Assembly: GCA_020636135.1 (NCBI GenBank)
Contig: JACJYK010000003.1
Coordinates: forward strand, 310,001 to 374,000
DNA length: 64,000 nt
Source: Lewinellaceae bacterium
GTDB taxonomy: Bacteria; Bacteroidota; Bacteroidia; Chitinophagales; Saprospiraceae
Direction of reading: 5' to 3'
The first letter of the stretch is position 1; every line of letters starts with the position of its first letter. Below, piece by piece: positions 9,535 through 19,199 of the stretch. The translations under genes were made by a program, and so were the position numbers. The notes below the pieces were generated by a model. The model saw nothing but the letters and a program-made list of their open reading frames with translations. It made no database searches and had not been told where the DNA came from.

Positions 9535-10527
9535 TTATCCATGGATGATTTGACGGGTGGATAATCGCTCCACGGTTTGATAAATAGAGGGAATAAAAAA
9601 TGGCAATGCGTGTAAAACCAACCGGCCAATGTTAAAGGCCATATTCATGGTCAGACCGATTAAGAACAGGATGACTGGGAAAATCCATAGTCCTGGTATT
9701 TCTTTTTTCGAGAATAAATAAAAAAATAACAGGATTACTAATGGAAGTACATTAATGTATAGTCCTTTGATAGTCATTAGATAGGTAAGACTATTCGTAA
9801 AACTGTCCTTGAAGGAGCTGATATTGATTTGTTCTTCATGCCCACCATATGGTCCCCATTTACGCAGAAAAACATATAAAATCATCGTAAGTAGGGTTAC
9901 TATTAAACTGATCCAATCTATTTTATGAGTTGCAAAATATTTTAACAGGAAATAGACAAAAAAAACAAAACAAATTTTTTCACTGATGATTATACTAAAC
10001 AGTATTGACGGGATAAATATACTTCTGGTATTATCGAACTTCATAAGAATGATTGTGAACAGGAAAGCAAAGGGGTCTATGCCAAAAAACGCAGTGTAAA
10101 ACATTAGACTAGCAACAAGAATTCCACTGGTGAGTGCATAAGGCTTGTTGGTTTGTTTGCGTTCTTGAAGTATCCAGATTGAGACGACTGCAATTAAATA
10201 AATACTTATCGCATTGATCAAAGCCAGGGATTCTATAGCTTTCAACTGTTCAGGTGAGAAAGATGTAGGTTCGCTGAACGAGATCAAAGGAAGAATCTGA
10301 TAGACCAGTGTCCCGATCAAAGGGTATATTGGCCGGTATACGAAAGGAGCGTAAGGATGGTAGGTCGGGTTATTGCCCAGGTAGTATAAGATATATTGCC
10401 AATAAGCATCAATAGGCATTGCCTGGTAAGCAATTAACCGGTAAATAATAAAAAACAATGGAGGAATAATGATAAATCCAGCCAATAAGATTACAAAATT
10501 GAATTGTTTAATAACCTGAATATTCAT
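9535..10527 (-). CDS. Polytopic membrane protein of unknown function
   Basis: 330 residues, dominated by about eight to nine hydrophobic helices, with a short polar stretch after the first helix (Y-L-G-N-N-P-T-Y-H-P-Y). I do not recognise a family motif. The size and layout would suit a GT-C type glycosyltransferase or another glycan membrane enzyme, but the acidic D/E pair expected in the first loop of many GT-C enzymes is not obvious. It is 12 bp upstream of a GT4 gene in the same operon and divergent from the methyltransferase gene at 10568 (40 bp between starts). The function is left open. Confidence 0.6.
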   Translation of the reverse strand: MNIQVIKQFNFVILLAGFIIIPPLFFIIYRLIAYQAMPIDAYWQYILYYLGNNPTYHPYAPFVYRPIYPLIGTLVYQILPLISFSEPTSFSPEQLKAIESLALINAISIYLIAVVSIWILQERKQTNKPYALTSGILVASLMFYTAFFGIDPFAFLFTIILMKFDNTRSIFIPSILFSIIISEKICFVFFVYFLLKYFATHKIDWISLIVTLLTMILYVFLRKWGPYGGHEEQINISSFKDSFTNSLTYLMTIKGLYINVLPLVILLFFYLFSKKEIPGLWIFPVILFLIGLTMNMAFNIGRLVLHALPFFIPSIYQTVERLSTRQIIHG

Positions 10528-10567
10528 TGTATGAGAAGTGGAAGATTTAATGTTATAAATTGTATTT

Positions 10568-11320
10568 ATGGAAAAATCTGCATTTAACTATGATAAAATA
10601 CCAATTGGGTATTATGACCTCATTGCTGAGAGGAAAACAGGAATTCGTAGTTTTTGGCACAATCATAAATTTGAAAGGGTACTATCCTCTTTGCCAAATA
10701 ATATCGATTCATTGATTGATATTGGGTGTTTTTCCGGTACATTTTTAGGGATGATTCCCGAAGAAAGGTGTTCCCGGCAGACAGGGTTAGATATAATTTT
10801 AAAGCAAATTAATTATGCAAACGATAAATACGCTACAAGTTTCAGATCCTTTCATTACTATGCAGATCTTGCTTCAGAGTTGGATATTGGCTATAATTAT
10901 GAATGCGCTTCATTGATTGAAGTCATTGAACATTTGAATCCGGATGAAATTAAAATTCTATTTGAAAAAATTTATATAATGCTTCAACCTGGCGGGCTTC
11001 TTGTAATGTCTACACCTAATTATTTCAGCATGTGGCCAATTCTTGAAATTCTAATAAATATTTTTTCCTCCGTAAAATACGACGAACAACACTTAACCAG
11101 ATTTACCTATTTTAATGTATTTAATAAAATTCGGACAATTATACCAGAATTTGACCGGATGTTTACCATTAAATTAAGAACTACAAGCCATTTTATTTCG
11201 CCGTATGTTGCATTTTTTTCATATAATCTTGCTTCATTTCTTGCAGGAATGACCAAACCACAACGTTGGCATTTTCCTTTTGGATCAATTCTAATTGTTT
11301 GTTTGGAAAAGAAAATATAG
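10568..11320 (+). CDS. Class I SAM-dependent methyltransferase, opposite strand
   Basis: 250 residues. Motif I reads L-I-D-I-G-C-F-S-G, followed by G-L-D-I for motif II, then A-S-L-I-E-V-I-E-H-L, the hallmark of the Methyltransf_23/UbiG-like group. A Pro-Gly turn (L-Q-P-G-G-L-L) and S-T-P-N complete the core. The C-terminal part has hydrophobic patches, perhaps for a membrane-bound or lipid-linked acceptor. It is the only plus-strand gene between 7.75 kb and the right edge and sits between two minus-strand operon parts. Its stop at 11320 is one base from the end of the convergent flippase gene. Its coding is more AT-rich than that of neighbouring genes, hinting at a separate origin. Confidence 0.75.
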   Translation: MEKSAFNYDKIPIGYYDLIAERKTGIRSFWHNHKFERVLSSLPNNIDSLIDIGCFSGTFLGMIPEERCSRQTGLDIILKQINYANDKYATSFRSFHYYADLASELDIGYNYECASLIEVIEHLNPDEIKILFEKIYIMLQPGGLLVMSTPNYFSMWPILEILINIFSSVKYDEQHLTRFTYFNVFNKIRTIIPEFDRMFTIKLRTTSHFISPYVAFFSYNLASFLAGMTKPQRWHFPFGSILIVCLEKKI

Positions 11321-11321
11321 T

Positions 11322-12620
11322 TTATTCAATATTTGAATTATTATATTTTAAATCTGACTTCTGTAATAGGAAAAATTGACTTAATTTATTACGACTATGA
11401 TTTACTACGTGAAATATATTTAGCATCCCCATTAAGATCCCGTTGGCTGAAAAAATGATTGTTATTGATGTCATACCATTATGGAAGAGATAAAGACTGA
11501 GTAACATAGAGCAGGTTATTAACAGGTAAATTGCAAGAATAAGTTTTAATTCATTCCTGGCCTCAAAGATTGTATTCAGGATAGTGGAAACACCAATAAA
11601 GTAGGTCCAAACCAGTAAAAGGGGTAACAATACCGCAGATTCCTTAAAGGCACTGCCATAAATCAAGGGCAACAAATAATAGCCCAAAATACCTCCGAGT
11701 ACGCATATCGCCAATAACAAACTATTGTGTATCCGGATAACTTTTAGGCAATTTTCGTCGTAAGCGTGTTTAAGGCGGATCGTATAGGGTAATAATACTT
11801 TTTTGATGGAGAGGGAGAATGTGAAAGGAATTCCACTTAGTGTTAATGCGAGTCCATAGACCCCTAAATGATCTTGCGTTAAATCCGACTCAATAAACCA
11901 AATGGGCAGATTGATCATCAGGATGCTTAAAAGATTAATGGCCCATATGGATCCCGCATAATGGAATGCCTGTTCGGCAAAAGCTCTTCCGGGACTTCCC
12001 AATCTTGGCCTGGGATGAATAACAAACCACGCGATGAGTAGCAAAATAAAGTACCCTGATAAATAGGCTGAAATACCTGCAAAGAAGTGCCATGTACCCA
12101 CCAGGGCAGTCAACGCGATGGCAATAAATAGGGTAATCAGTAATTTTCCTACATTGGCGATCCATTGAAATGTCCATAATTTTCGAAAAGCTTGATGAAC
12201 CTGGATGTATGCCTCAAGACATTTTTGACCCAGTGCCAACAGGACATAAATGAGCAGCAGGCTATTCAGCATTGGGAATTTATCGATGGTAAAGAATCCA
12301 ATGCTCCTCCGATCCAGGAAAATAATCAGGGCACTGATCAGGAAGGTGCCAATTATTCCCCAGGAAACCCACTGACTGGTTGCTTTTGAACCAAACTGTT
12401 CGTATAAATAAGGTATTCCCCGAAAGAATTGAAAACTGGTAATGGCCAGGATTAAGTTGCCGCCATAGGTCAGTTTCGTCAGGTAGCCATTACCTTCCGG
12501 CCCTAAATACCGGACCAGAATGACGGAGGTAATGAACCCCAGGATCATCTGAACTCCGTCGGTCTGGAGAGAATAGCGGATCTGGCTGAATACAGACTTT
12601 ATTGAATTGGTTTCAGGCAA
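11322..12620 (-). CDS. Wzx-type polysaccharide flippase (MOP/MATE superfamily)
   Basis: 432 residues with 12 or more predicted membrane helices throughout and no soluble domain. The N-terminal segment (Y-S-L-Q-T-D-G-V-Q-M-I-L-G-F, then L-V-R-Y-L-G-P-E-G-N-G) is typical of O-antigen/oligosaccharide flippases, in which R-x-L-G-P-E-G-x-G follows the first helix. It would move undecaprenyl-linked repeat units across the inner membrane. It is 16 bp downstream of a GT4 gene. A second flippase gene in this window (33552-34968) is broken, so this may be the only functional flippase of the locus. Confidence 0.85.
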   Translation of the reverse strand: MPETNSIKSVFSQIRYSLQTDGVQMILGFITSVILVRYLGPEGNGYLTKLTYGGNLILAITSFQFFRGIPYLYEQFGSKATSQWVSWGIIGTFLISALIIFLDRRSIGFFTIDKFPMLNSLLLIYVLLALGQKCLEAYIQVHQAFRKLWTFQWIANVGKLLITLFIAIALTALVGTWHFFAGISAYLSGYFILLLIAWFVIHPRPRLGSPGRAFAEQAFHYAGSIWAINLLSILMINLPIWFIESDLTQDHLGVYGLALTLSGIPFTFSLSIKKVLLPYTIRLKHAYDENCLKVIRIHNSLLLAICVLGGILGYYLLPLIYGSAFKESAVLLPLLLVWTYFIGVSTILNTIFEARNELKLILAIYLLITCSMLLSLYLFHNGMTSITIIFSANGILMGMLNIFHVVNHSRNKLSQFFLLQKSDLKYNNSNIE

Positions 12621-12636
12621 AAAGAAATGATTGACT

Positions 12637-13875
12637 TTAAGGATTATACCATGCCTGGAAGAGGTGGCCCCAGCGATAATGATTCAATAGCTCCAAATTA
12701 GTGTGGGAGGGAACAAAACCAATCTTTTTCCAAAGTTCATATTGTTGAATGATCCACGGTGCCAGCGAAGTTGATAATTCATCGTTACCCGAAGTCAGAC
12801 AATGGCCCCCATTCACCGTATCCACGAGGTGAATTATCTCAGGATCGGGAATACCATGCACATAGGCTATGATAGGCCGTTGTGCAGCGAGGTATTCAAA
12901 TAATTTGGAGGTCATAATTCCTGTACTTTTCGGTGATGCCCAGGTCAGCAGTAGATTAAGCTGGCTTTTATGTTGAAGTTCGATGGCTTCAGCATGAGAC
13001 ACATGACCATGATCGCAAAAGCGAATGGCTGGGAAGTCATGAAACCATTTCTTCCAGAGGGCCGATTGTGGTCCGGCCAGATGAAATTCGATATCCCTGG
13101 CATCCAGCAGACCATGGTCGATCAGGGTAGCGAGTGCTTGAATGACAGGACGTGGATCTTGCAGGCGTACATCTACAGTTCCTGAATACGTGATGGTAAA
13201 CTTTGTGGTTTTACGGTTGGGTGCGGGATTGAAGGCATATTCCGAAAAACCGTTGTAGAGCACCGAAGCATGTTTGGATGCAATGGGAAGACGACGGGCA
13301 AGTCCCTGTGAAACGGTGGTTATCCGATCTGCGCTTCTTAGCAGATTCCTGTAAAATGCATTTGTGGCGTTTGACCACCAGGTATTTTTTTTAACCGGGT
13401 CTACCGGCAAATCCCGGAAATCCACCATCCAGAGAAGTTCCGGTGCTTTGCGCTTGATATCACGACCGATGATCAGATCGTACACCGGATCGTAGGAGGT
13501 CAGTAAGTGAGTCACCGGTTGTTCAGCATGTAGAGATTTAAAGGCCTTCAGAATAGCATTCCGATACCGCGGGCCTCCCGGAGAGAGTAGATAAAGGCAC
13601 GGGAAAGTATTTTTCAATCGCAGGATAACCTTTAGCCAGAAATTTCCGGATTCCTGGGAACGGCTGGATGGCCTACGTTTGATGAAAAAGGTAAAATCGG
13701 ATGTTGGAAATTGATGAACCCTGAAAGAAGAGTTATGGGTAGGGTCAGGGCCTTGCGCTGAAAATAGCGTTACCCGGTAACCAAGGTCATGAAAGGATTT
13801 GGCGAATTTTTCAATTCGCAGGTTACCAACAGAATTCTGAGAAGTATAATGATAACCAATGATCAGGAGATGCAA
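12637..13875 (-). CDS. Family 4 glycosyltransferase (GT-B)
   Basis: 412 residues. The N-terminal domain begins with a clean Rossmann strand (L-L-I-I-G-Y-H-Y) and a G-x-x-R-I-E-K loop, common in GT4 enzymes that start with a glycine-rich acceptor-side loop. The C-terminal domain contains T-S-K-L-F-E-Y-L-A-A-Q-R-P-I-I-A-Y in the nucleotide-sugar binding region, a GT4 motif in which the usual first glutamate is shifted to F-E-Y. No signal or membrane segment. The stop codon of the next upstream gene is 3 bp away, so the two are co-translated. Donor sugar unknown. Confidence 0.8.
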   Translation of the reverse strand: MHLLIIGYHYTSQNSVGNLRIEKFAKSFHDLGYRVTLFSAQGPDPTHNSSFRVHQFPTSDFTFFIKRRPSSRSQESGNFWLKVILRLKNTFPCLYLLSPGGPRYRNAILKAFKSLHAEQPVTHLLTSYDPVYDLIIGRDIKRKAPELLWMVDFRDLPVDPVKKNTWWSNATNAFYRNLLRSADRITTVSQGLARRLPIASKHASVLYNGFSEYAFNPAPNRKTTKFTITYSGTVDVRLQDPRPVIQALATLIDHGLLDARDIEFHLAGPQSALWKKWFHDFPAIRFCDHGHVSHAEAIELQHKSQLNLLLTWASPKSTGIMTSKLFEYLAAQRPIIAYVHGIPDPEIIHLVDTVNGGHCLTSGNDELSTSLAPWIIQQYELWKKIGFVPSHTNLELLNHYRWGHLFQAWYNP

Positions 13876-13878
13876 TGT

Positions 13879-15027
13879 TCAAGTTGGCTTGTGGTGTTGA
13901 TTTTTTATGCGTTGAGGGACATTCAAAATGGAGTCGATTAATTCCAGATAGTGCTGGTTGCTGATTTTCTCATCGAACTCACGGATTGCTTTCATCCGTC
14001 CGGCCCGGCCCATTTTAAGGCGTTCCTGCGGACTCATGGCATGTATAAATTCAAAAGCGTCGAATAGAGCCTTTGAATCTTTCGGTGGCACCAGGATCCC
14101 ATTGACTCCCTGCTCGATAGCCTCCCGGCAACCGGGCATATCGGTTGTGATAATGGGCTTACCCATCGCCATGCCTTCCTGCAGGACCCGGGGCACACCT
14201 TCCGGGTAATAAGAAGGCAGCACGACCACATCACATTCCCGGATCACATTCCGGACATCTTTTTCAAAACCGAGGTATTCAATGGCCGGATGCCGGATCC
14301 ATTGCATAAATGACTTTTTGACAACTGCACCCGGATTTTGTTCATCGATATGTCCCAGGATCCAAAAGCGGGTATTGGGGTGTTTGTCGGACATCATTTT
14401 GGCGGCATCGATGTACTCCCGGATTCCTTTTTCGTTAAGCAGGCGACCTAAAAACAAAAAGCGCATAACCTCCGAGGGCTGTGTTTTTTCGAGCGGAGTG
14501 AAGTAGCTGGTATCGACACCACATCCCTTGAATGCCAGTGCCTGGCTGGGTTTCACCAGGCTTTTTGCAATAAACAGGTCGCGGTCGTGTTCATTTTCAA
14601 AGAGCACATACCGGTTATTAGGTAGCAGGTACCGGTACAGGAATACGATCATTTGATTTAACCGGGAGTGCCGGATAAAGGTGGATCCCAACCCAGGCAA
14701 CACGGCCAGATGGGGAATCTTGCTGCGGTGGGACCACCAGGAAGCATGAATCACCGGCTTGATGGTATAGGAGAGAACCAGATCCGGGTTTAGGCTTTTC
14801 AGCAATCGTTTTATTTCCAGGGTAAACCGGCCTTCCTGCCAGGGGCTGATACTGGTCCGCCTCAGATGAAACAGCGGTAAATAATTGACATTCGGATCTT
14901 TGATGATCTGATTTAAGAAGTCATCGGGAGGGGCGGCAATGGTGATTCGGTAGCCCTGGTCCAGCATCATTTTAATTAGCCCATTCCTGAAATTAGCAAT
15001 GTACCAGGCCGAATTGGCGAGTATCAA
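13879..15027 (-). CDS. Family 4 glycosyltransferase, PglA/WcaL-like
   Basis: 382 residues, beginning L-A-N-S-A-W-Y-I-A-N-F-R, a start often seen in Bacteroidota GT4 enzymes that resemble PglA-type N-acetylgalactosaminyltransferases. The donor site is textbook: P-S-Y-Y-P-E-G-V-P-R-V-L-Q-E-G followed by G-K-P-I-I-T-T-D-M-P-G-C-R-E. The F-L-G-R-L-L-N-E-K-G block marks the start of the C-terminal domain. It is cytosolic, 3 bp upstream of another GT4 and 61 bp downstream of legB. The nearby LegB/LegC pair makes a diamino-trideoxy sugar donor or related amino sugar a reasonable guess, but this is not proven. Confidence 0.82.
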   Translation of the reverse strand: MILANSAWYIANFRNGLIKMMLDQGYRITIAAPPDDFLNQIIKDPNVNYLPLFHLRRTSISPWQEGRFTLEIKRLLKSLNPDLVLSYTIKPVIHASWWSHRSKIPHLAVLPGLGSTFIRHSRLNQMIVFLYRYLLPNNRYVLFENEHDRDLFIAKSLVKPSQALAFKGCGVDTSYFTPLEKTQPSEVMRFLFLGRLLNEKGIREYIDAAKMMSDKHPNTRFWILGHIDEQNPGAVVKKSFMQWIRHPAIEYLGFEKDVRNVIRECDVVVLPSYYPEGVPRVLQEGMAMGKPIITTDMPGCREAIEQGVNGILVPPKDSKALFDAFEFIHAMSPQERLKMGRAGRMKAIREFDEKISNQHYLELIDSILNVPQRIKNQHHKPT

Positions 15028-15088
15028 AAGTTGGTTAGGATGGTTGATGGTACTGCGTAGTTTGTTTTTGGTTAATCAAATTTCGTAG

Positions 15089-16300
15089 TCACATTTTATC
15101 ATCCAGCCCTTTTCCGGTCTCGATGTGATGAAAATCCGGTAAGATTTGTTGCATCACACGGATAATGGATGCTTTATGATAATCTGGTTTTTCAAATTCA
15201 TTTTGAAGTTGACGCAGTACAGAAGTTACCTCAGCAGATGACGGTGCCAGGGCATTCTGTATGATGCCCAGGCTGCTGAAGGTATTCATTTCCAGTTCAT
15301 CATTATCTGTATAAAATTCTTCGTACGCTTTCTCGCCGGATGTATCGGTCGTAAAAAAATAAACCGGATAGGGATCTCCCTCTGAGCGATCCACCGCATA
15401 TTTTCTGGCTTCCTCCTCTGAAACACACGACTGGATGGACATACCCAGATGTTTAAAGAAGTCCAGCGTTATTTCTTTAAAAGTGAGCATTTGATCTTCG
15501 GACAATTTGGGAAAAATGATCTGCCCGCTTTTGCCCAACACACAGGCCAGCATACAGATCTGTCCGCTTTCTTCCGGGCTTACAAAATAGCGGCGTACAT
15601 CGGCAGGGCAGGCGATGGGTTGTCCCTTTATCAGGCGGTCCAGATAGCCCGCCAGCAAAGACCCGTTAGAGAAGGCTACGTTGGCGAACCTTGCGGTTGT
15701 TACCGGAAATTGATCCCGGTAGGATAGGATCACCTGCTCCATCAGCTTTTTACTGGCTCCCATCACATTGACCGGATTCGCCGCCTTATCGGTGGATACA
15801 CAAAAGAAATGAGAAGGGGGGCAGGTGTCTAACAATTCCAGTAAGTTCAGCGCTTTAAAAACATTGTTATCCAGCAGGGCCTCGATGGAATAACGGTCTT
15901 TCTCAGAGCGAACATGCTTATGAGCGGCAAAGTTTGCCACAATATCAAATGGTCCCTCAGCATGGAATAGTTTGGCAAAAACCGGATCCCCGAAGTTCAT
16001 GGGATAGGTTTTATATACTTTCGGCATCTGCAAACCGGCCTGGCTTCGCAAATCACGGGTCAGTTCGGTTAAGCCATTTTCATTGGTATCGACCACATAA
16101 AGTCTTCCGGGACGAAATTCCAGGATCGCCCGGATGAATGAGGACCCGATGGTACCGGCTCCGCCAATGACGAGGACGGATTTTCCCCATATCTCCTGGG
16201 ACAGCGCTTCCCGGTTGTTTTCGATATCCGGAGCGAACAACGACCGGGATCGTTTCGTGATGGATTGACGGATAAATGATGGAATATTGGTTACGATCAT
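15089..16300 (-). CDS. legB: NDP-GlcNAc 4,6-dehydratase, LegB-like SDR
   Basis: 403 residues. The cofactor loop is G-G-A-G-T-I-G, with D-T-N-E-N at the end of strand 2. The catalytic tyrosine of the classical Y-x-x-x-K is replaced by methionine (M-G-A-S-K), as in the FlaA1/PseB/LegB dehydratases. The C-terminal tail (K-A-S-I-I-R-V-M-Q and H-I-E-T-G-K) is typical of LegB. It should convert UDP- or GDP-GlcNAc into the 4-keto-6-deoxy sugar. The start overlaps the stop of legC by 4 bp, so the two steps are translationally coupled. LegI, LegG and LegF are not seen in the window, so the end product may be a bacillosamine-type sugar rather than legionaminic acid. Confidence 0.82.
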   Translation of the reverse strand: MIVTNIPSFIRQSITKRSRSLFAPDIENNREALSQEIWGKSVLVIGGAGTIGSSFIRAILEFRPGRLYVVDTNENGLTELTRDLRSQAGLQMPKVYKTYPMNFGDPVFAKLFHAEGPFDIVANFAAHKHVRSEKDRYSIEALLDNNVFKALNLLELLDTCPPSHFFCVSTDKAANPVNVMGASKKLMEQVILSYRDQFPVTTARFANVAFSNGSLLAGYLDRLIKGQPIACPADVRRYFVSPEESGQICMLACVLGKSGQIIFPKLSEDQMLTFKEITLDFFKHLGMSIQSCVSEEEARKYAVDRSEGDPYPVYFFTTDTSGEKAYEEFYTDNDELEMNTFSSLGIIQNALAPSSAEVTSVLRQLQNEFEKPDYHKASIIRVMQQILPDFHHIETGKGLDDKM

Positions 16301-17442
16301 TGAAAAAATACTTGAATGACCCGGATCACCTCGGCAACCTGATCATCGGTCAGATTGGTGGAGGAAGGGATCGAGATACAGGATCGGTAGACCTGGCTGC
16401 TGGTATCGTTTTCAGAAACATAGATACAACCGGCGAACATCGGTAATTGATTCATCGGGACCCAGAAGGGACGGCATTGGATCCCGTTTTGCAGCAGGTG
16501 GCTGATCAAGGCCTCTTGCCGTTCGGTTTGCAGCGTATGCAACCAGCAATTATGTTCGACCCCGACGCCTATCTTCTGAAAACGGACGTATCCTGGCTTT
16601 TCCAATCCATCACGATACTCCGTATCAATGATTTTTTTCCGGGCAAGAAATCCGGGTAATTGTTCCACCTGGGCAACACCCACCGCAGCGAGTATATTGA
16701 CCAGCCGGTAATTATAGCCAATGGCATCGTGGCGGTATTCAAAGGGATCAACTTTAGCGGTTGTGGTCAGATGTTTGGCTTGTTTGGCCAGAGCCTCGTC
16801 ATCCGTAACGATCATACCACCACCACCGGTGCTGATTATTTTATTACCGTTGAAACTGAATGTGCCGAATAAGCCATAGCGTCCGGCATGTTTTCCATTA
16901 TAATACGAACCCAATGCTTCCGTAGAATCCTCAACGATGGGCAGATGAAACCGAGAGGCAATCTGCATCAACCGATCCACATCAACCATATTGCCCAGTA
17001 CATGCACCGGCATGAGTGCGCCGATTTGCCGACCATTGATCTTCAGAACTGGTCGTATTCGTTGGTCATCTTCGCGGATTTCAGTATTGGCTTCCAGAAA
17101 TTCTTCCAACAGGTCCAGATCCATTTGCCAGGTTCGAGGATCAATATCTACTAACAAAGGTGTTGCTCCGGCATAGGTAATGGCATTGCACGATGCCACG
17201 AACGTAATGTTGGGAACGATCACCAGGTCCCCGGGTCGTACTCCCGCCAGTTGTAGTGAGATATGCAACGCTGCGGTACCATTCATCGTTGCTACCGCGT
17301 ACCGGGCTCCGGTGAATTCTGTCAGCGCCTGCTCAAAACGGTTGACGTATTCGCCTACCGATGAAATCCAACCCGTATCCAGGCAGTCCTTGACGTATTT
17401 CCATTCATTGCCGCTGATATTGGGAATGGAAAGTGGTATCAT
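16297..17442 (-). CDS. legC: PLP aminotransferase, LegC family
   Basis: 381 residues of the DegT/DnrJ/EryC1/StrS aminotransferase family, with features of the LegC subgroup: W-I-S-S-V-G near the N-terminus, N-G-T-A-A-L-H for phosphate binding and the PLP lysine K201 in F-S-F-N-G-N-K followed by S-T-G-G-G-G. It should put an amino group on C4 of the keto sugar made by LegB, giving a 4-amino-4,6-dideoxy-GlcNAc nucleotide. It overlaps legB at one end and the acyltransferase gene at the other by 4 bp each, so three genes form a tight block. The subgroup call is from sequence; whether UDP or GDP is used cannot be seen. Confidence 0.85.
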   Translation of the reverse strand: MIPLSIPNISGNEWKYVKDCLDTGWISSVGEYVNRFEQALTEFTGARYAVATMNGTAALHISLQLAGVRPGDLVIVPNITFVASCNAITYAGATPLLVDIDPRTWQMDLDLLEEFLEANTEIREDDQRIRPVLKINGRQIGALMPVHVLGNMVDVDRLMQIASRFHLPIVEDSTEALGSYYNGKHAGRYGLFGTFSFNGNKIISTGGGGMIVTDDEALAKQAKHLTTTAKVDPFEYRHDAIGYNYRLVNILAAVGVAQVEQLPGFLARKKIIDTEYRDGLEKPGYVRFQKIGVGVEHNCWLHTLQTERQEALISHLLQNGIQCRPFWVPMNQLPMFAGCIYVSENDTSSQVYRSCISIPSSTNLTDDQVAEVIRVIQVFFQ

Positions 17443-18566
17443 AACCGTTTTGGATTACTCACGAATCGGGTTTTCAATGGCTGTTCATAATACCGGTAGA
17501 TGAACCAGGCAAATACCCAGGAAAGGATACCCAATAAAAGTAAATAGATCGTCCAGGAGTAACTGACTACGAAAGGTATTTTAAGAAACAACCACCGAAG
17601 GGGAAAGGAGATCCAGGGATGAAGCAAATAGATACCATACGATATAATTCCTCCTACCACCATTGGCCGGGTTTGCAGAAAAAGAACGGGCCTCTGTGCA
17701 AATACAAATAATAAAATACCCCAGATCCAGGGTAGCCACCAGTGCAAACTGAAATGCGAATCCAAAGCAGTGGTGGTTAGCAATAGAAGGCTCAGGAGGG
17801 TTGTACCGATCATTCCGGTATAGAACCACCGGGGTTGCCTGAAGAGATCATTTTTTCCATTCGCCAGCAGAATGCCCCAGAAGGCTCCGCAAAACATGTA
17901 TTCAAAGGGGATGGTATCCAGAAAGCGAGCCCAGATCCGATCCGGATGATCCAATGCAAATTCGTGTACGCAACACCATAGCAGCGTTAGGAATAAAAAT
18001 GCTGCCTGACGTTTCTTTGGCTTGGAAACAAACAAAATAACCAGCGGAAATATCAGGTAGAATTGCATCTCACTTCCGATACTCCACAGGTTATAAAGCC
18101 CGCCAAAGGGCTCTGGAAGAGACAGGATGGCCAGATTAGGCACAAATAACAGATAATATGGCAAACCGTTAATCAGACTGAAATGGAGATAATTTTCACC
18201 CGTAATGGCAGGCAGTACCTTCACGAGAATAAAAAATCCTGCAAGTACCACCAGATAATACAATGGCACGATGCGGACAAACCTGCTGGTTAAAAAGGAT
18301 TTGGCATTAAAGACGGGTCTCACTTGCGCCAGGTAGGCCAGTAAAAAGCCGCTGAGCGTGAAAAAGAAAAGTACGGCAATACTTCCTTTTTGAAATAGAG
18401 GCCAATCCGGAACTGAAATATTGATTTGATGCAAATTTTGCCAGCCATGGCCCAGCAAAACCACCATAGCGGCTATAAAGCGTAGCCCATAAAGATTAGG
18501 AAGTACTGTACCGGAAGAAAGAGGCACTTTAAGACGGACATTTTCGGTGTATTTTGACTCAATCAA
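17439..18566 (-). CDS. OafA/YrhL-type membrane acyltransferase
   Basis: 375 residues with about ten membrane helices. The acyltransferase-3 signatures are present near the N-terminus: a histidine in L-L-G-H-G in the first helix region, then F-F-F-T-L-S-G-F-L-L and R-F-V-R-I-V-P-L-Y-Y. These enzymes move an acetyl or other acyl group onto a polysaccharide at the periplasmic side. The start codon is 19 bp downstream of the AbiEii-like gene, and the end overlaps legC by 4 bp. It is likely to O-acetylate the locus product or the amino sugar made next door. Confidence 0.85.
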   Translation of the reverse strand: MIESKYTENVRLKVPLSSGTVLPNLYGLRFIAAMVVLLGHGWQNLHQINISVPDWPLFQKGSIAVLFFFTLSGFLLAYLAQVRPVFNAKSFLTSRFVRIVPLYYLVVLAGFFILVKVLPAITGENYLHFSLINGLPYYLLFVPNLAILSLPEPFGGLYNLWSIGSEMQFYLIFPLVILFVSKPKKRQAAFLFLTLLWCCVHEFALDHPDRIWARFLDTIPFEYMFCGAFWGILLANGKNDLFRQPRWFYTGMIGTTLLSLLLLTTTALDSHFSLHWWLPWIWGILLFVFAQRPVLFLQTRPMVVGGIISYGIYLLHPWISFPLRWLFLKIPFVVSYSWTIYLLLLGILSWVFAWFIYRYYEQPLKTRFVSNPKRL

Positions 18567-18584
18567 ATCCTGTGATAGGATGCG

Positions 18585-19199
18585 TTATCCGATTAGATTG
18601 ATGACCTCCATCTCTATTCGGGATTTAATTTTTAACCAGTTCACGTCCTTTAACATTTTCGGCATTGGCTGGTTTTCAGCATCATCGAAATAAGTCAGAC
18701 TCCGTAAGGCAAGCCAGGTATTTCCGGAAGTGTATTTTTGTTCATAAAAATTGAGTATTTCTTTTAGAGTATATTGTTCCAAAAGAAAAAATAAATCAAT
18801 GAAATCTTTCTTTGACCCTCGTTGTGTTATTGCTTCAATTTTCATTGCTGAAATATCCCGAAGACCGGCCAACCTTATACCATCCTGGTGGATAGGATCC
18901 TCCAACCAGTTATACGGATAATTAACGATATCCGTTTTTATGTTATTAATAAAAAAAACATGAATGGATTTACTGCCTCCAACCAATTCAATTCTACCTA
19001 TTGGTTTTAATAAAGCCATTAATTCGATCGAGTCTATAGGCAAATTTCCGAATAAATCGATGTCTATTGACTGACGATGACCTATTTGAAGAGCTAATGA
19101 AGTGCCACCGACAAGTCTAAGGAATTGAAATGCTGGCAGCCCCTGTAACTTAATTAGTAAGTCCAGAAGGGAGTCTTGGACTGCTTCTTTATGTAACAT
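18585..19199 (-). CDS. AbiEii/AbiGii-type nucleotidyltransferase (candidate toxin)
   Basis: 204 residues. The minimal nucleotidyltransferase core of the AbiEii family is clear: G-G-T-S-L-A-L-Q at 31-38 and the metal-binding D-I-D-L-F at 46-50. AbiEii proteins are the toxin half of type IV-like toxin-antitoxin or abortive infection systems and modify tRNA or other targets by nucleotide transfer. The start lies inside the upstream gene (46 bp overlap), a typical arrangement for a toxin and its partner. Two tightly linked genes of this kind are out of place in a polysaccharide operon and probably arrived as a cassette. Confidence 0.8.
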   Translation of the reverse strand: MLHKEAVQDSLLDLLIKLQGLPAFQFLRLVGGTSLALQIGHRQSIDIDLFGNLPIDSIELMALLKPIGRIELVGGSKSIHVFFINNIKTDIVNYPYNWLEDPIHQDGIRLAGLRDISAMKIEAITQRGSKKDFIDLFFLLEQYTLKEILNFYEQKYTSGNTWLALRSLTYFDDAENQPMPKMLKDVNWLKIKSRIEMEVINLIG